A stretch of 64,000 nucleotides of DNA, from the NCBI RefSeq assembly GCF_027943255.1, contig NC_072896.1, positions 122,047,879 to 122,111,878 on the forward strand. Direction: 5' to 3'. The notes under the pieces were generated by a model. That model was not told the DNA's origin. It ran no database searches and saw nothing but the letters and a program-made list of their open reading frames with translations. Below are positions 43,640-54,546 of this stretch, one piece after another. The stretch's first letter is position 1; every line of letters begins with the position of its first letter. The position numbers and the translations under genes are program-made. This DNA is from Anastrepha obliqua (Eukaryota > Arthropoda > Insecta > Diptera > Tephritidae).

Positions 43640-44170
43640 TTCTTAAATGGCTTCCATCTTATTTCCCAGATAGGGCTCAATTATTTCGTATAAGCAATAT
43701 AAAACCTGATGCCACAAAGTTACCTCAGGGGTGCCTCAAGGCAGCCATCTCGGGCCACTATTGTTCTTAATTTTTGTTAATGATATTCCAGACGCGTTGT
43801 CTGCTGTGTGCAGATGACTTGAAAATTTACAATCGTATAAGACTTCAAGAGAACGCGCAAGGTTGCTCTTGATTTCGATTATATGTTGGGCTTTATCAAA
43901 ACGGCGCTTCAGTGCTACTTGCGGAGTGCCAGACTGGCACTTCAACCATTTCACCTATGTTGGGCACTCATTAAACTGTATGAAAACAAAGACTTTGAGA
44001 ACATATTTGCATTCAAAATGTCTCCAAGTCTAGATCTATGTTTACCTTCTTCGTAAGAAATTTAAAGGATATCTAGAATCTTTCTACGTACTTAAGTGGA
44101 CGAAAGAATGAATTAATAAACAATGTTAAATCGACCTTCCATAGACTTTAAACAAAGCATAACAAAGCAT
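43640..44170 (+). pseudogene. CR1/Jockey-type RT fragment
   Basis: Frames in order: [32 protein letters not shown] (split as [11 protein letters not shown] and [12 protein letters not shown]), [28 protein letters not shown], then a linker region with ending around 44160. These are RT boxes from the W..SYL.DR motif to the ADD catalytic motif. Two or more frameshifts. Confidence 0.7.
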
Positions 44171-44468
44171 TGAAGTTACTTTACCCAGCCTGACTTCCCC
44201 TGTGTGTTTATGGTATAGTGCAGTGTTAATATTCCATGAGGGAGGAGACACTTGACCTACAATCGGGTTCCGAAGTAATTCTTGTTCAAAAAATATTTAC
44301 TAAAAGCATTTCCTAACTAAATATTTCTTATGGGTTTAGGGGTAGACAGAGGCCCTAAAAAATAATGAGTTTTAAGAATCTTTTTGCTAGTTAATTATTT
44401 TATTATTATACATCGTGTTTCGACTTGACTTTGGCAAATTTTCAAAAAACAAAAAAAAATGATAATAA

Positions 44469-45270
44469 TTGTGTTGGTGCGCAACTAAGTTCTCGCTGTG
44501 AAAAAACTGGTTACAAGTATTGAAAGTATTGCCCATCGCTGGTTAATACCTTTTGCTATCTTTCTGGTAGATCTCGTATACCGTCGCTGTTCAACTGTTC
44601 GTCTTTTGAAGCTATCCACGGATCAAGCCATTTTTTTAATGTCTTCATATTAATGGAACTGCTGGTCAGCTAGACCATGTGCCATCGATCGGAACAGGTG
44701 AAAATCGGGCGGCGTAATATCTGAAGAATATAGCGGGTTGACGGGATTTCCCATTCCACTGTTTCCAGGTAGGTTTTAACGGGTTTGACAACGTGAGGCC
44801 GAGCATTATCATGCTGTAGAATTACTTTTTCATGCTTGTCCGCGTATTGCGGCCGCTTCTGGCGCAGTGCTCGCCTCAATCGCATCAATTAACGTCGATA
44901 CCGATCCCCAGTGGTGGCTTCGCTTGGTTTTAACAGTTCATAATAAATAACACCAACTAGGTCGCACCAAATACATAGCATAACCTTCGCAGCGTGAATA
45001 TTCGGGCGAGGCGACGACGTAGAAGTATGACCGGAGAGTCCCTATGACTTTCTTTTCTTTGGATTGCTGTAATGAAACCATTCCGACACAGCGAAAAGTC
45101 GACGTTCAAGATCCCTTGGTTTTAACTCATAAGGAACCCAACTCCCCTGTTTCTGAATCGTTCCCAAAGCTTGCAATCGCTTGGAAATGGATTGGCTGGT
45201 AACTCCTAATACTGAAGCGAGCTCTTCTTCCGTTTGACACGGATCGCCATTGAGCAATGCCTCCAAGGTT
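44469..45270 (-). pseudogene. mariner transposase, 5' part lost
   Basis: The left terminal repeat is TTGTGTTGGTGCGCAACTAA at 44469, typical of mauritiana/mellifera-like mariners. Leftward from 45266: LEALLNGDPCQTEEELA-like (written MEALLNGDPC), VTSQSISKRLQALGTIQK, SWVPYELKPRDLERRLF; a deletion removes the first catalytic block (…VSEWFHYSNPKKRKS); then LVGVIYYEL traces, RLRRALRQKRPQYADKHE, LQHDNARPHVVKPVKTYLE (second Asp), a scrambled third block, and IRDLPER, TSDGQYFQ at the end. The N-terminus stops where a MITE piece begins (45271). Confidence 0.8.
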
Positions 45271-45355
45271 CAAGTAAAGATTTCCATTTCTCAATTCAGT
45301 AGTTTTTATTTAGCAAAAAAGATATTCAAAAACAAAATCGTATGATTGGATACTT
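45271..45355 (+). repeat. MITE fragment at a junction of two broken transposons
   Basis: CAAGTAAAGATTTCCATTTC, TTTTTATTTAGCAAAAAAG and ATCGTATGATTGGATACTTGC match the left part of the MITE family (compare 38850-38940, same order and orientation). One side is a truncated mariner, the other a truncated DD41D-type element. Confidence 0.6.
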
Positions 45356-45357
45356 GC

Positions 45358-45630
45358 ATAGATACTTGCTTTGATATGGTTTTCTTCAAATTTTTTCACT
45401 ACCCATCGAATTGTCGACCCATCCGGATGATTATTTCCACCGAAAAAACCACGAATTTTGCGATATGTTTTTCTGAATGATCGACCATGTTCACAATAAA
45501 TTTCAATAATCTTAACGCCTTGTGCTATGTTGTAATATTCTATATCTGACTATTTGACAAATCACAAAAACAACATAAAAAGGAATTATCCCTACGGACA
45601 TCTAGGCGTCACTTTTGGAATACCCTTTAT
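45358..45630 (-). pseudogene. DD41D-type element, 5' end with N-terminal HTH
   Basis: Read leftward from about 45630: terminus AAAGGGTATTCCAAAAGTGA, leader, then IEYYNIAQGVKIIEIYCEHG, RSFRKTYRKIRGFFGGNN and HPDGSTIRWVVKKFEE: the N-terminal HTH of the DD41D-type transposases (compare ALQSIISVQREFRREFGG and SRWTIMRLVNMFVE in the intact copy). The rest of the gene is missing at the MITE junction. Confidence 0.7.
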
Positions 45631-45634
45631 AATT

Positions 45635-46688
45635 ATTAAAAAATGAATAAATAAGATTTTGTTTACTTGTCTTAACTTTTTATAAATAATTGCCCTTTAT
45701 TTTCATATTTACAGCGCACGTTGATCCTTTTATACAGATATGTGCTTAACTGATTGTATGGGCACACTGACAACAACAACATTGCCACTAATCCTTGCTG
45801 CCAGTTAACTTTAGTGGCCGTAAGCCGCAAGTGATTATCTGCAAAATGGCCGTTAGGCGATTATTGATTTCAATGGGGCTGCAAAATTTGCTTAGTTGCC
45901 CCTGCCTGGTGCATATTTACTTATACATACACACATACATGCTCCCATGAGTGTACCTCGCTAAACAAGATAAGCTGCAATTGAGTACGTGAAAGATGCG
46001 ACTTCAATTGTACGAGTACTGCCCCAACGTACGACGCCTTAGCTAAGGCAATAGTTGAATTTTATTTGGGTTTACATAAAAAATCAGCCTCCCGAATGGC
46101 GTAGCAGTGTGTGTGTCTGTGTGAATTAATTAAATTTTAAATTTCAAAGTAATAGTGGCGGCACGTCTGCTGGTGTGTGTTTGTTTGCTTAATTTTACAT
46201 ACGAGTGACTTTAATTAATAAACAAGAGACTAATTTCATAAATGCTGATTTATTTGCTGGAGCGTAAAATGTCACTTAACAATTTGCTGAGTGCGTCGAT
46301 CGTTTAATTCAATTATGGATTTACAACCAAAAACCAGTGCTGCCCAACTACGCCACTGTCCTGACTTTGCATAATTATAATAACTTATGAATTTTAATAG
46401 CAATCAACTTTGACCACTTCCGTGTGCGTGTGTGTGTAAATGTGACCGCAAATTCATTGCGCAAGTCAGACCACAATCGAACATTTTGGGTACTTTGTTG
46501 GATATTTGATTGAAGTAATCGAATTCAAATGTAAATAATTGAAGTGAATTCAATCAGACTAAAAGGCGTTGGCATTTGTAAATCCACAAATAAGTGCGAG
46601 ATTAAATTTATTCACCTAGACGGCTATGTATGTGTGCGGAATTACTTATTTTATTGAATTTATTGTTGAATTATTTATATCGAATCTG
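45635..46688. other. intergenic, no gene seen
   Basis: About 1 kb of AT-rich sequence with short TG repeats (for example near 46110 and 46425). No repeat family recognised; possible unique host sequence. Confidence 0.4.
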
Positions 46689-46689
46689 C

Positions 46690-46900
46690 CGGGTGTTTGT
46701 TTTAGCTGCATGAGAACTACCGATATCCATAAATTTAGATAGTTTGACAGCTGAAAATGGCAAAATATGTCGAGATTTCTTTTCAGTAAGGTTCCGCAAG
46801 TAATGATGAATCGTTTTATGCTTCCAAATTCTGTAAATTTATAATTCGAAAATTAATAGCTGACAAAAAAGCTTGGTGGCCTAACACAAATTATAATAAT
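46690..46900 (+). repeat. DD41D-type element 5' end fragment
   Basis: CGGGTGTTTGTTTTAGCTGC, CGATATCCATAAATTTAG, GACAGCTGAAAATGGCAAA, then ATGATGAATCGTTTTATGCT. Same ordered words as 14893-15020 (GGGTGTGTTTTAGCTGC, CGATATCGATAAATAT, AGCCATCATGAAGCG). Encodes only the first residues of a broken transposase; the tandem array at 46905 follows at once. Confidence 0.6.
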
Positions 46901-46904
46901 TTGT

Positions 46905-47800
46905 GAAGGTACATTGAAATTTTTATCCTACAATATTTGAAAATTTCCTTCAGATCAAATATCAATATTTTGTAAATATCCCCTGGAATTTTTATTCTTC
47001 CGCATCCATGAAAATTTTCTTGTGAATGTCCTTTGAAATTTGTATCTTTGAATTCTTTTAAAAAATGTCTTTAAATCAAATTTTAAGCCTTTACAAATGT
47101 CCATTACAAATTTTATTCTGCATATCCTGCAACATCTATGAACATTTTCTTAAAAGCAAAGGACTTGTGAATGTCCTTTGAATTTTTTTGCTTCAATATT
47201 AAAAAAAAATTGTAAATCAAATCTTTTTATTGTTTTAATCAAATTTTATTCCGATATTTGTTCGATTGTGAATCTCCTTCAAAATTTTTTTCCTTAAATA
47301 TTTTTCAGAGTTTTCTTAAAATTAAATTTTAATCCTTTTCGAATTACCATTGAAAATTTATGCAACCATAACTGTGAAAATTTTCTTAAAAATAACCAAC
47401 TATCGTTTATGAATGTCCTTTGAAATTTTTATCTTTCAATATTTAAAAAAAGTTTTCTAGAAATTAAATATTAATCTTTTTCGATTTTCCATTGAAATTT
47501 GTATGCTTTAAAATACTCGAAAATGTTCTTTAGATGAAATATTAGTACTTTGCAAATATATTATTTTAATCAAATTTACATCATTTGTGAATCTCCTTTC
47601 AAATTTTTATGTTTCAATACTTTAATTTCTCAAAAGTAAGTAGTAATCGCTTGCGAAAGTCCATCGACAGTTTTATTCCTCAAAATACTTAAAACTGTTC
47701 TCTACATCAAATTTTAGTACTTTGTAAATATCTGTTGGAATTTTTATTCTTCAGTATCCATGAAAATTATCTTAAAGACAAAGTAAACATAAAAATAATG
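46905..47800 (+). repeat. degenerate tandem array, ~70-bp unit, about 12 copies
   Basis: Successive units open with CC(A/T)TTGAAATTTTTATC-like words: about 46911, 46982, 47030, 47101, 47176, 47276, 47348, 47417, 47490, 47595, 47661 and 47732. Each continues with a TTCAATATTTAAAA-like stretch, TTTTCTTAAAT-CAAATTTTA and TTTGTAAATGT/TGTGAATGT. Spacing is mostly 48-75 bases with two of about 100. CCTTTGAA and CCATTGAA starts tend to alternate, hinting at a two-unit higher order. No coding frame. Confidence 0.75.
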
Positions 47801-47989
47801 ATTTTGCATCTGCTCTGGGCAAACATTTATGTGTTAAAAATTTATTCATACGCGTTAAGGAAAATTACATCCTGAGGGCTTTTGACTTAGACTTAGAGAT
47901 AATTATACATAACTTAGGCTAATTTACAATTCTTCAACCAGTATCACGCCGTTCTGGTTAGTCTAAACTCCACTTCACTCAGAAAACAT

Positions 47990-48410
47990 ACCTCAATCTA
48001 AGCTGGTTTGGGCACAAGCCATTTAGATTTTACATACCCCAACAAATATAAGTCCTATGATGTGATATCACACGATATTGACGACCAATCCACTGGTCCG
48101 AGACGAGGGATAAATTGCTCACAGAAACGACGATCCAGTAAATCCATTGTTTCACGGGCGGTATTGCAAGTAGCGTCGTCTTATTGGTACCAAATGTTGT
48201 GGTACCGATGATTCTTCCAGCCCATAGGCCGCACCAAACGGTTGTTTTCAATGGGTATAATATCTGCTCTTAAATGGCTTTGGGTTGCTCTTCAGCTCAA
48301 ATATGGAAATTTAGCTTATTGATGTAGCCATTAAGCCAAAAATGGGTCTCATCGCTGAACACCATAAATTGGCCTGAGCGCACCATGAACACTTTTCACA
48401 GCGTGTCGTT
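47990..48410 (-). pseudogene. DD41D-type transposase, catalytic-region fragment
   Basis: Leftward from about 48390: FMVFSDETHFWLNGYINKLN (first Asp), then TTVWCGLWAGRIIG, DDATCNTARETMDLLDRRF (second Asp), VDWSSISCDITS and LYLLGYVKSKWLVPKPA. Order and blocks match SDEAHF...VTVWCGLWAVG...DGAT.HTA...WPPRSCDLT...FFLWGY. The third Asp region is damaged. Deletions and frameshifts between the blocks. Confidence 0.7.
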
Positions 48411-48414
48411 TTTT

Positions 48415-48876
48415 GTAATACAGTTTTACGATATATTTATATTATAATGTTACATCCTACTATACTTATAATCATAACCATACTCTTATATTTAATTATA
48501 CTTAGTCTTCTTACCATTTAACACGTCACATGCACACATACTTAATTTACATACATACATAGTATTAAACATACTTACCTTTTATAAACTCTCAATAATG
48601 TTAATCTACTGTTATTGCATTTACACTCACATCTGTTATCTTACATCTACTGTAACTTGGACATAGACTCTTAGCTTTAGTAATGTTAATGTTAATACAC
48701 ATTCACATATATACGTACTTCCATTGCTGAATTTCCCTGAACACATTAATACATACATTTGAATATTTCTTTAAGACCTAATTTAAGTTTCTCATAGCTT
48801 ATAAGTTTAGTCTCTATTTGGAAACTGTTTGATCAAGTTAATAAATACGAAATACTCCCCATATCATTATTATATT
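48415..48876. other. intergenic, possible repeat
   Basis: Pyrimidine-rich on the + strand with many ACAT/TACATA words, ending TTAATAAATACGAAATACTC. It is reminiscent of an LTR or transposon terminal region but I see no terminal repeats or coding sequence. Confidence 0.3.
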
Positions 48877-49384
48877 ATACTAGCAAACCCGGCCCGCTTC
48901 GCTGGGCACACTAAAATAGAATAGATATGGTTTAGAACAGAAAAGATATGGTTTTCATATTATTTATTTCTTTATTCTTTATTCAAGCGCTTTGGCATAC
49001 ACAATATTTTTTGTTTTTCTATTTGTTTTTGAGTAAATATGAAATATAAATTGAAAATCAAAATATAGATTGTTTTTAAATTTCAAATCAACGTAAATAA
49101 ATAACTAAGAAACAATCGTCTTTTTTCCTGATCATCCATGAATTTTTCGTTTCAATTTATATGTTTTATTAAGCATTGGAGCTTTTTTAACCATTATCTA
49201 TTTATATTTTTCAAAAAAAAAAAAATTTATCAGTCTAACGGTTAGACGCGATAGAAGTGAAACCTTCCGTAAAACAAACTGAGAGAGAATAAGACGAAAG
49301 CAGCATTAGGAGCGGGATAATTATAGGTTCATTATAATATTGCTATAAAGTTCATATTTTATTTTCTTCATTTTATTATTATTC

Positions 49385-49735
49385 ATCCTCAATGTTTTCA
49401 ATTTCAACAAATGATACGAGTGGCTTATGATAGCTAATATATAATATGATACAAATGCTTTGGTTTCGATGTTGTCAATATATCTTTGAAATACCGCGTC
49501 AATGGTTGTTTTTGATCGCGTTGTCGATTCAGTGCAATTGTTACACATTTTTAAATTGAATGTTGTATTGAGAACGTCAATTAAAGGAACCGCTGTGTCC
49601 AATGCAAAATTTACGTTAAAATCGCCACTTAAAATCATTGGAACTTTATTGTAATCTTTTCTAAGTATCCGCGATACTTCTGGTGTATACTTTATTAAAT
49701 TTTCGTGAATGAATTCCGTGATGCTATTTATTGAT
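49385..49735 (-). pseudogene. AP-type endonuclease domain remnant
   Basis: Leftward: KSINSITEFIHENLIKYTP, EVSRILRKDYNKVPMIL, SGDFNVNFALD (GDFN catalytic motif of the endonuclease/exonuclease/phosphatase fold), DVLNTTFNLKMCNN, STTRSKTTIDAVFQRYID (S.T..TTIDAVF motif) and, after a frameshift near 49430, SYHKPLVSFVEIENIEDE. It is the C-terminal half of a DNA-nicking endonuclease. The STT..TTIDAVF / SYHKP signature is, as I recall, typical of the endonuclease attached to PIF1-like helicases in Helentrons, which fits its position here. Confidence 0.7.
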
Positions 49736-49858
49736 TTTTTTTCTGTCGATATTCACGACACTTTTCTGCATTATTTTTCGGCATAATTGCGGTAAATATT
49801 TAAAAATGAAAATATTTACGAATATAAAAATACACACGCGGTTGCTATTGTGAGCGTC

Positions 49859-49944
49859 CCCAGCAAAACCTGCGTGACCGAAACTCTAACACAATTCCTT
49901 TTTTTTGAATGTTACAAACACATATGCACGCAGGTTTTGCTGGG
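49859..49944. repeat. perfect 18-bp inverted repeat, 50-bp loop
   Basis: CCCAGCAAAACCTGCGTG at 49859-49876 and its exact complement at 49927-49944. Lies inside the Helentron-like element, beyond the endonuclease remnant. Could be an internal or former terminal hairpin. Strand exchange function is not shown. Confidence 0.8.
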
Positions 49945-50065
49945 TCCTATTTATTTGAAAATCGACTTTTTTTGGTTCTCCGTCACCTTTGGAAAATGTG
50001 TAAACAGTAAGCAAACTTTATTCATATATTTTTCCTCATTTTTGCATCAGTAAAATTAAACAAAC

Positions 50066-50190
50066 GCCGTAGCCGAATGGGTTGGTGCGTGACTACTATT
50101 CAGAATTCACAGAGAGAACGTCAGTTCGAATCTCGGTGAAAACACCAAAATTAAGGAAAGCCATGAAAAAAAGCTCCTCATAAATATATC
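50066..50190 (+). repeat. tRNA-derived SINE, 5' half
   Basis: GCCGTAGCCGAATGGGTTGG, AATTCACAGAGAGAACGT, AGTTCGAATCTCGGTGAAA and GCTCCTCATAAATAT match the complete SINE at 21540-21846 in order. The central TCGGCAGG part and the 3' region are missing. It is nested in the Helentron-like element, so it arrived later. Confidence 0.8.
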
Positions 50191-50777
50191 ATAAAATAAA
50201 ATAAAATAACTGTATAAAAAAAAATGTTTTCTTGTGATTCGAACCAAGGATTTTAGATCGGAAGCTCACATTGCTAGCCGCTCGGCTATCGCGCCATGCT
50301 GTCGGCGCTGGCCTAAAAGTTATTTAGTTCATCGCTACGTTTATATCAACATATAATATAATGCTTCGTAGCCAAGAGTGTCGCTTTTTCGTTTCATCGA
50401 GTCTCAAATCACTCCCAACGATTCTAAAGAAGTCTTCACTTCAAAAACGAAAAAAAAATTTTTTTCCACGAACACATAATTTCATTTGAACATTCGGATT
50501 TCACATTAAATTCTCAAATTTCGTAAGAAATTATTCACTGTTCCAAAATCCACTCCAAAAAAATTCACAAAAAATTTTTACACTTTGCACTTACGTCTTC
50601 TCTTTATGGCATCCAAATCAAAAAGAAATATTGACACATTGTAACTCACACTGTCAATTTGACAGTTTAGTTCCGCCCCAAGCGTTAAAAAAGTAAACGA
50701 CATTATGGCTGGTTCAAAAGAACGCTGTCCGCGTTGCCGGTGTTCCGAATTACAATCAAACTTTACAAAACCATTTT

Positions 50778-51213
50778 CAATACTTACTTAACAATGTGTA
50801 TAAGTTTTGTTTAATTCGTTGCAAAGACACGGTTGGTCCACGTTTTGGCATATATTTCGAGACCCTAGTCATCAATAGGTACGAAAATTACCCCGTATTA
50901 AAACATTTATCAAAAGCTTTCATTTGATACCCATATTGTACAAACACATTCTAGGCTCCACGTTTTGGTCTCTATCTCGAGACCCTAGTCACGGAGCGGC
51001 ATGAAAAATACTCTGAACTAAAGCATTCACCAACAGCTTCCATTTGATACCCATATTGTACATACACATCCGAAGGTTACCCGGGTCCACGTTTTGACCT
51101 ATATCTCGAGCCCTATCCACCAATAGGCATCCAAACTATACGTAAATCATCTCCAATACCTACTTAACAATGTGTGTAAGTTTGGTTTAATTCGGTGCAA
51201 AGACACGGCCGGT
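50778..51213 (+). repeat. tandem block, ~120-129-bp unit, flanked by ~60-bp direct repeats
   Basis: Units start CCACGTTTTGG at 50838, 50958 and 51087 (120, 129 and a partial ~60 bp) and share CGAGACCCTAGTCA and CATTTGATACCCATATTGTA. A longer direct repeat, CAATACTTACTTAACAATGT...GCAAAGACACGG, lies on both sides (about 50778-50836 and 51153-51213). This is subterminal structure of the Helentron-like element. Confidence 0.8.
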
Positions 51214-51261
51214 TAGCGAACACACACAAAAAGTTGACTTTATTTTATATATAAGAAGATG

Positions 51262-53075
51262 TATAGTAAACGTTGTTGACACTGTTGAATACTGAAAAAA
51301 ATTATGTATTTAGTGTGACAGTTGTCACGCGTGGTCTCTCAAAAAACACTATTGCAAAAAGTACCTCCTATCTGATCACTATTTATAAATTTCTGAAAGA
51401 CACTAAATTATTAGGATGAATATAATTTCGATCACTAATCCAATATCAACTTACTGTTAATTTAGAGACAGCCGAAGGCCTTTGCTGTTAGCGCTGCTAA
51501 GCAATTATATGCTAAATAATTTATTATTGTACAAAAGTATAAAATTAAAAAGAATAAAAAAAAATAAAAATTTTTTCTTTATCTACCGTCTGATCCAGCT
51601 CCTTTCTAAAATTGCATCATATCTTTTAAACGAGCTTCTTAAATTATCAATTCACTGTACTTTCTGGGCAAAATATGTGTGTAATGTAAGTAAGTATGTA
51701 TGTATGTCCTTTTGACGTAAATGTTGTATACTGAAATTTGCATATGTTGATGTGAACGCTTAAGTGTATGAGGCCGAATAAGTATTTTATGCGTATGTAT
51801 GTTTGTGTCCTTACACACTTATGGTAGTTATTTATGCACGGCTATACTAAAGTTACTTATGCAACTATTTGTAAATGTGTGGCTGTCTGCCTGCCTGGTT
51901 GTAGTCATAACTGAAGCAGTGAATACTTTTATGTAGACTTTCACGGCCAACGCCACTGCCGTCGACGACATTGCTGTAGCCGAATTCCAAATGTCGAAAA
52001 ACGCAGAAGACCATAAAACGTTCAACTCGGCATGGATTTTAATATGCTTACATATATTATATACATTTATACATATGGGTGTATTATATATATGTAAGTG
52101 TACTCGCACATGAATCATGTTCTCCAACGTTTTGTTGACGCTGCTGCTTTTACCATACAACTGCGCTCGCACCGGTGTGTTTTTGTATGCTTTCATACCT
52201 GCATACAAATATATCTACATATAAGTAGATACATACACACACACATACATACATTCGCTCATACAATTTTCGGTGCTGTGCTGCCTCTTCTTCTTCTGCA
52301 CAGCTTTAACTTTGCCCGCATGTCTGCCGCTGGACTGCAACGCTTCAGTTTCACTTTTCGCGCTTTGGAGGGCACACCGCTGGCAGGTGGTGGGCAATTG
52401 GTGGCCTTACAGTTAGTTTGTGTTTTTCAGCTAAATCAGAAATAATTCATGTGGAATATACAAGAAGTAAGCAATAAAACATTTTGCAATTTGTGTAGGC
52501 ATCTGTATGTGTGTGCGGCTGTGTTAGTTCATATGAAAGGGGGGCTGCAAATAAGGCAAAAAGCTGGAAAACATAACCGAAACACAAAATTGCACAGGTA
52601 ACATAATTCATGCAACAACACTACGTACACAATCGTATTGCTGTGGCCACAAAATGCTATCAATTGAGCCAACGCCAGGGGGCACTAAAGGGGGCAGCTA
52701 CAAAATAAAAAAAAATTATTATGTGGAAAAATTGTAGAGTGCTGAGAAGTTTGTTTCACAGATTGAGCGCGTAAAGGTGCTTAAGTATTTTGCTGGCGCT
52801 CAATAGTTGTTGATGTTAGTAGTTTTTAGTACAACAACTCAACGGAGGTATATAGTCAAATATATGGCACATTGCAGCGTGCTTGCGTGAGTGGTTGTTG
52901 CTTTTTCGTGTTGTCTATGAAAGTTGCATGCGATTGGTACTATTTTGGCTGTTTTGATGGCAGCCTTTATGGTGTGCGTGTTTTTGTACACCTGGTGGCT
53001 ACACTTACTTTGGCCTTGCAACATTTGCACTGAGGCATTGAGCTTTTTTTACGGCCACATAAACTAGATAAGGGG
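51262..53075. other. intergenic, no gene seen
   Basis: Includes overlapping open frames on both strands between 51828 and 52445, but they are rich in His/Tyr/Ile from CATA repeats and lack family features. Microsatellite-like ACAC/ATAC tracts near 52225-52255. Candidate unique host sequence. Confidence 0.4.
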
Positions 53076-53079
53076 TCAG

Positions 53080-53485
53080 CATATGACCACCATTGGAATC
53101 ATCGAGGACCCGGTATGCCTGTCATGCTTGGAGGAGGCGGATAGCACTGAGCACTTTCTCTGTGAGTGTCCTGCCTTTGCTAGAGCGCGACTACGGGTAT
53201 TGGGTTCCGATGTCATGGGAATGGGTAATATTCGTTCTCTAAAACTGGAGGATATTTACAGATTTGTCAAAGAATCTGGAAAATTCTCACAGGACTAACT
53301 ATCTCTATCTCTGTCTCTATTCTTTCCTATCTCTTTCTCTGATACTTTTCTCCCTCCCTCCTTGACTATCTACCCCCTTTCCAGAGCTTTAAATACAATG
53401 GGCTTTTTAGCCTGAGTGTTTTGGGAGCCACCAAATCTCCTGGTGCTCCTTGGCTCGACCTTTTCAAATTCATTCAACTAGATAA
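53080..53485 (+). pseudogene. non-LTR ORF2 C-terminus and 3' UTR
   Basis: Open from 53083 to 53298: MTTIGIIEDPVCLSCLEE, ADSTEHFLCECPAFARARL (Cys/His cluster CLSC...H...C, intact) and LEDIYRFVKESGKFSQD. The 3' UTR (GGGCTTTTTAGCCTGAGTGTTTTG is too long to give; key words GCCTGAGTGTT, TGGTGCTCCTTGGCT) matches 25960-26000. 5'-truncated just before the cluster; the remaining frame is clean, so fairly young. Confidence 0.75.
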
Positions 53486-53489
53486 GTCG

Positions 53490-54105
53490 CACATTTACTA
53501 TAACTTTTATGAGACTTTTCTCTTTGTGCAAAAACAATAGCAAAATACATTGCAAGGCCTGGTGTATATTAATAAAATGGTGATTTAGAGCTTCTTAAAT
53601 TTTTACACTTCAATGTAATATTATTGCAACATGGACAAATATGCAGAATTTAACGAATGCCAGGCCTGGAGGGCAGCTTGAAGCTAGAAAATTGCAAATT
53701 ATTTTTTACAAAAATTATCCGGTCTATACTTCGTAACCAAGCGTCGAAGCTTTTCACACAAAATTAAATATTTTATGGTGCGAGATTGGTTGTTAATATA
53801 TTTTTAAAAAATGATTGTGCGTCACAAGACACTACTTTTTATACCTTTATGAGCGCATATGAATTCCGCTTCGAAAAATATTTTCGTTTTTTTAACCGAT
53901 TCCGAAACCATCTTATTTCTAGACTCTTCATAATATGAATGCATTACTTAGCTATGTCCATGAGTGATACACTCGACGGGGCAAAAGTCACAAGCAAACT
54001 TTCTGACAAATACATCTAAGAATTTAGTGAAGAATGTCCTTTTTAGTACTTGTATTACACAACCGCGGATTGGTGCGTGACTGTCATTCGACTGACTCCA
54101 TCATA
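53490..54105. other. intergenic, no gene seen
   Basis: AT-rich. At about 54061-54096 the words GGATTGGTGCGTGACTGTC and ATTCG may be a scrap of the SINE head. Confidence 0.35.
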
Positions 54106-54109
54106 TCCC

Positions 54110-54375
54110 CATATCATACAATTAGTCCACTCAAGAGAAAAACCTCAACAAAGAAAGTTCCTTGGTGGAACAAAGAACTTGAAAAGTTGCGTCAATTAGA
54201 AAAATAAAAATTCAATGGTGCAAAGAGCTACCAAACTTGAGCTGAATATAGGAAAACATAGTGTAAAGGTTAACAAGAAACGGAGAAAATTAAAAAGAAA
54301 CTTATGAAAAAAGTTCTGTGAGTAACTAAACGATGCCCCAGCTACGGCTAGCATACAAAAACCACTGACCAAATG
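54110..54375 (+). pseudogene. non-LTR ORF2, linker between endonuclease and RT
   Basis: KTSTKKVPWWNKELEKLRQL, then (shifted) NGAKSYQTWAEYRKT-like sequence, KRRKLKRNL and DAPATASIQKPL. The motif VPWWN.EL..LR followed by FN.A......Y....Y...IR.AKR is the endonuclease-to-RT linker of I/LOA/Jockey-like ORF2. The rest is cut off by the mariner at 54410. Confidence 0.65.
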
Positions 54376-54546
54376 TCAGTATATTTTTCATTTTATTTTT
54401 CTAACAATATTGGGTATGGGAATAAGTTACCGTCCTCATAAAAAAGGTGTCGCTGCTGATATTATTTTTGTATCCGCTTTAGTAATATACTGGTGATTTG
54501 ACATTCGTTTGAAGGGTAAAGATCCTTTTTTATCTGACGCCAAAAA

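Larger units (their letters stand above)
48879..51258. mobile_element. Helentron-like element, degenerate
   Basis: Left end ACTAGCAAACCCGGCCCGC followed by TTCGCTGGGC (a short GCCC/GGGC hairpin); right end near TTTATTTTATATATAAGAAG. Inside are an AP-endonuclease remnant on the minus strand, an 18-bp inverted repeat, a SINE insertion and a tandem block close to the right end. From memory such ends and an endonuclease after the helicase are features of insect Helentrons. Rep/helicase sequence is not present, so this is a non-autonomous or rotted copy. Family name is inference. Confidence 0.6.

Noticed and set aside
47176..47276. Interpreting the long spacing in the 70-bp array as CRISPR-like repeat/spacer structure
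   Set aside because: Units are degenerate throughout without conserved repeats and unique spacers, and the DNA is eukaryotic.
48415..48876. Solo LTR
   Set aside because: No matching terminal TG...CA, no target duplication and no second copy in the window.
51828..52445. Overlapping 115- and 126-codon open frames on both strands
   Set aside because: Composition follows the ACAT/ATAC and CTT-rich sequence; no domain, no homologous pattern, and the two frames mirror each other. No sign of splicing.
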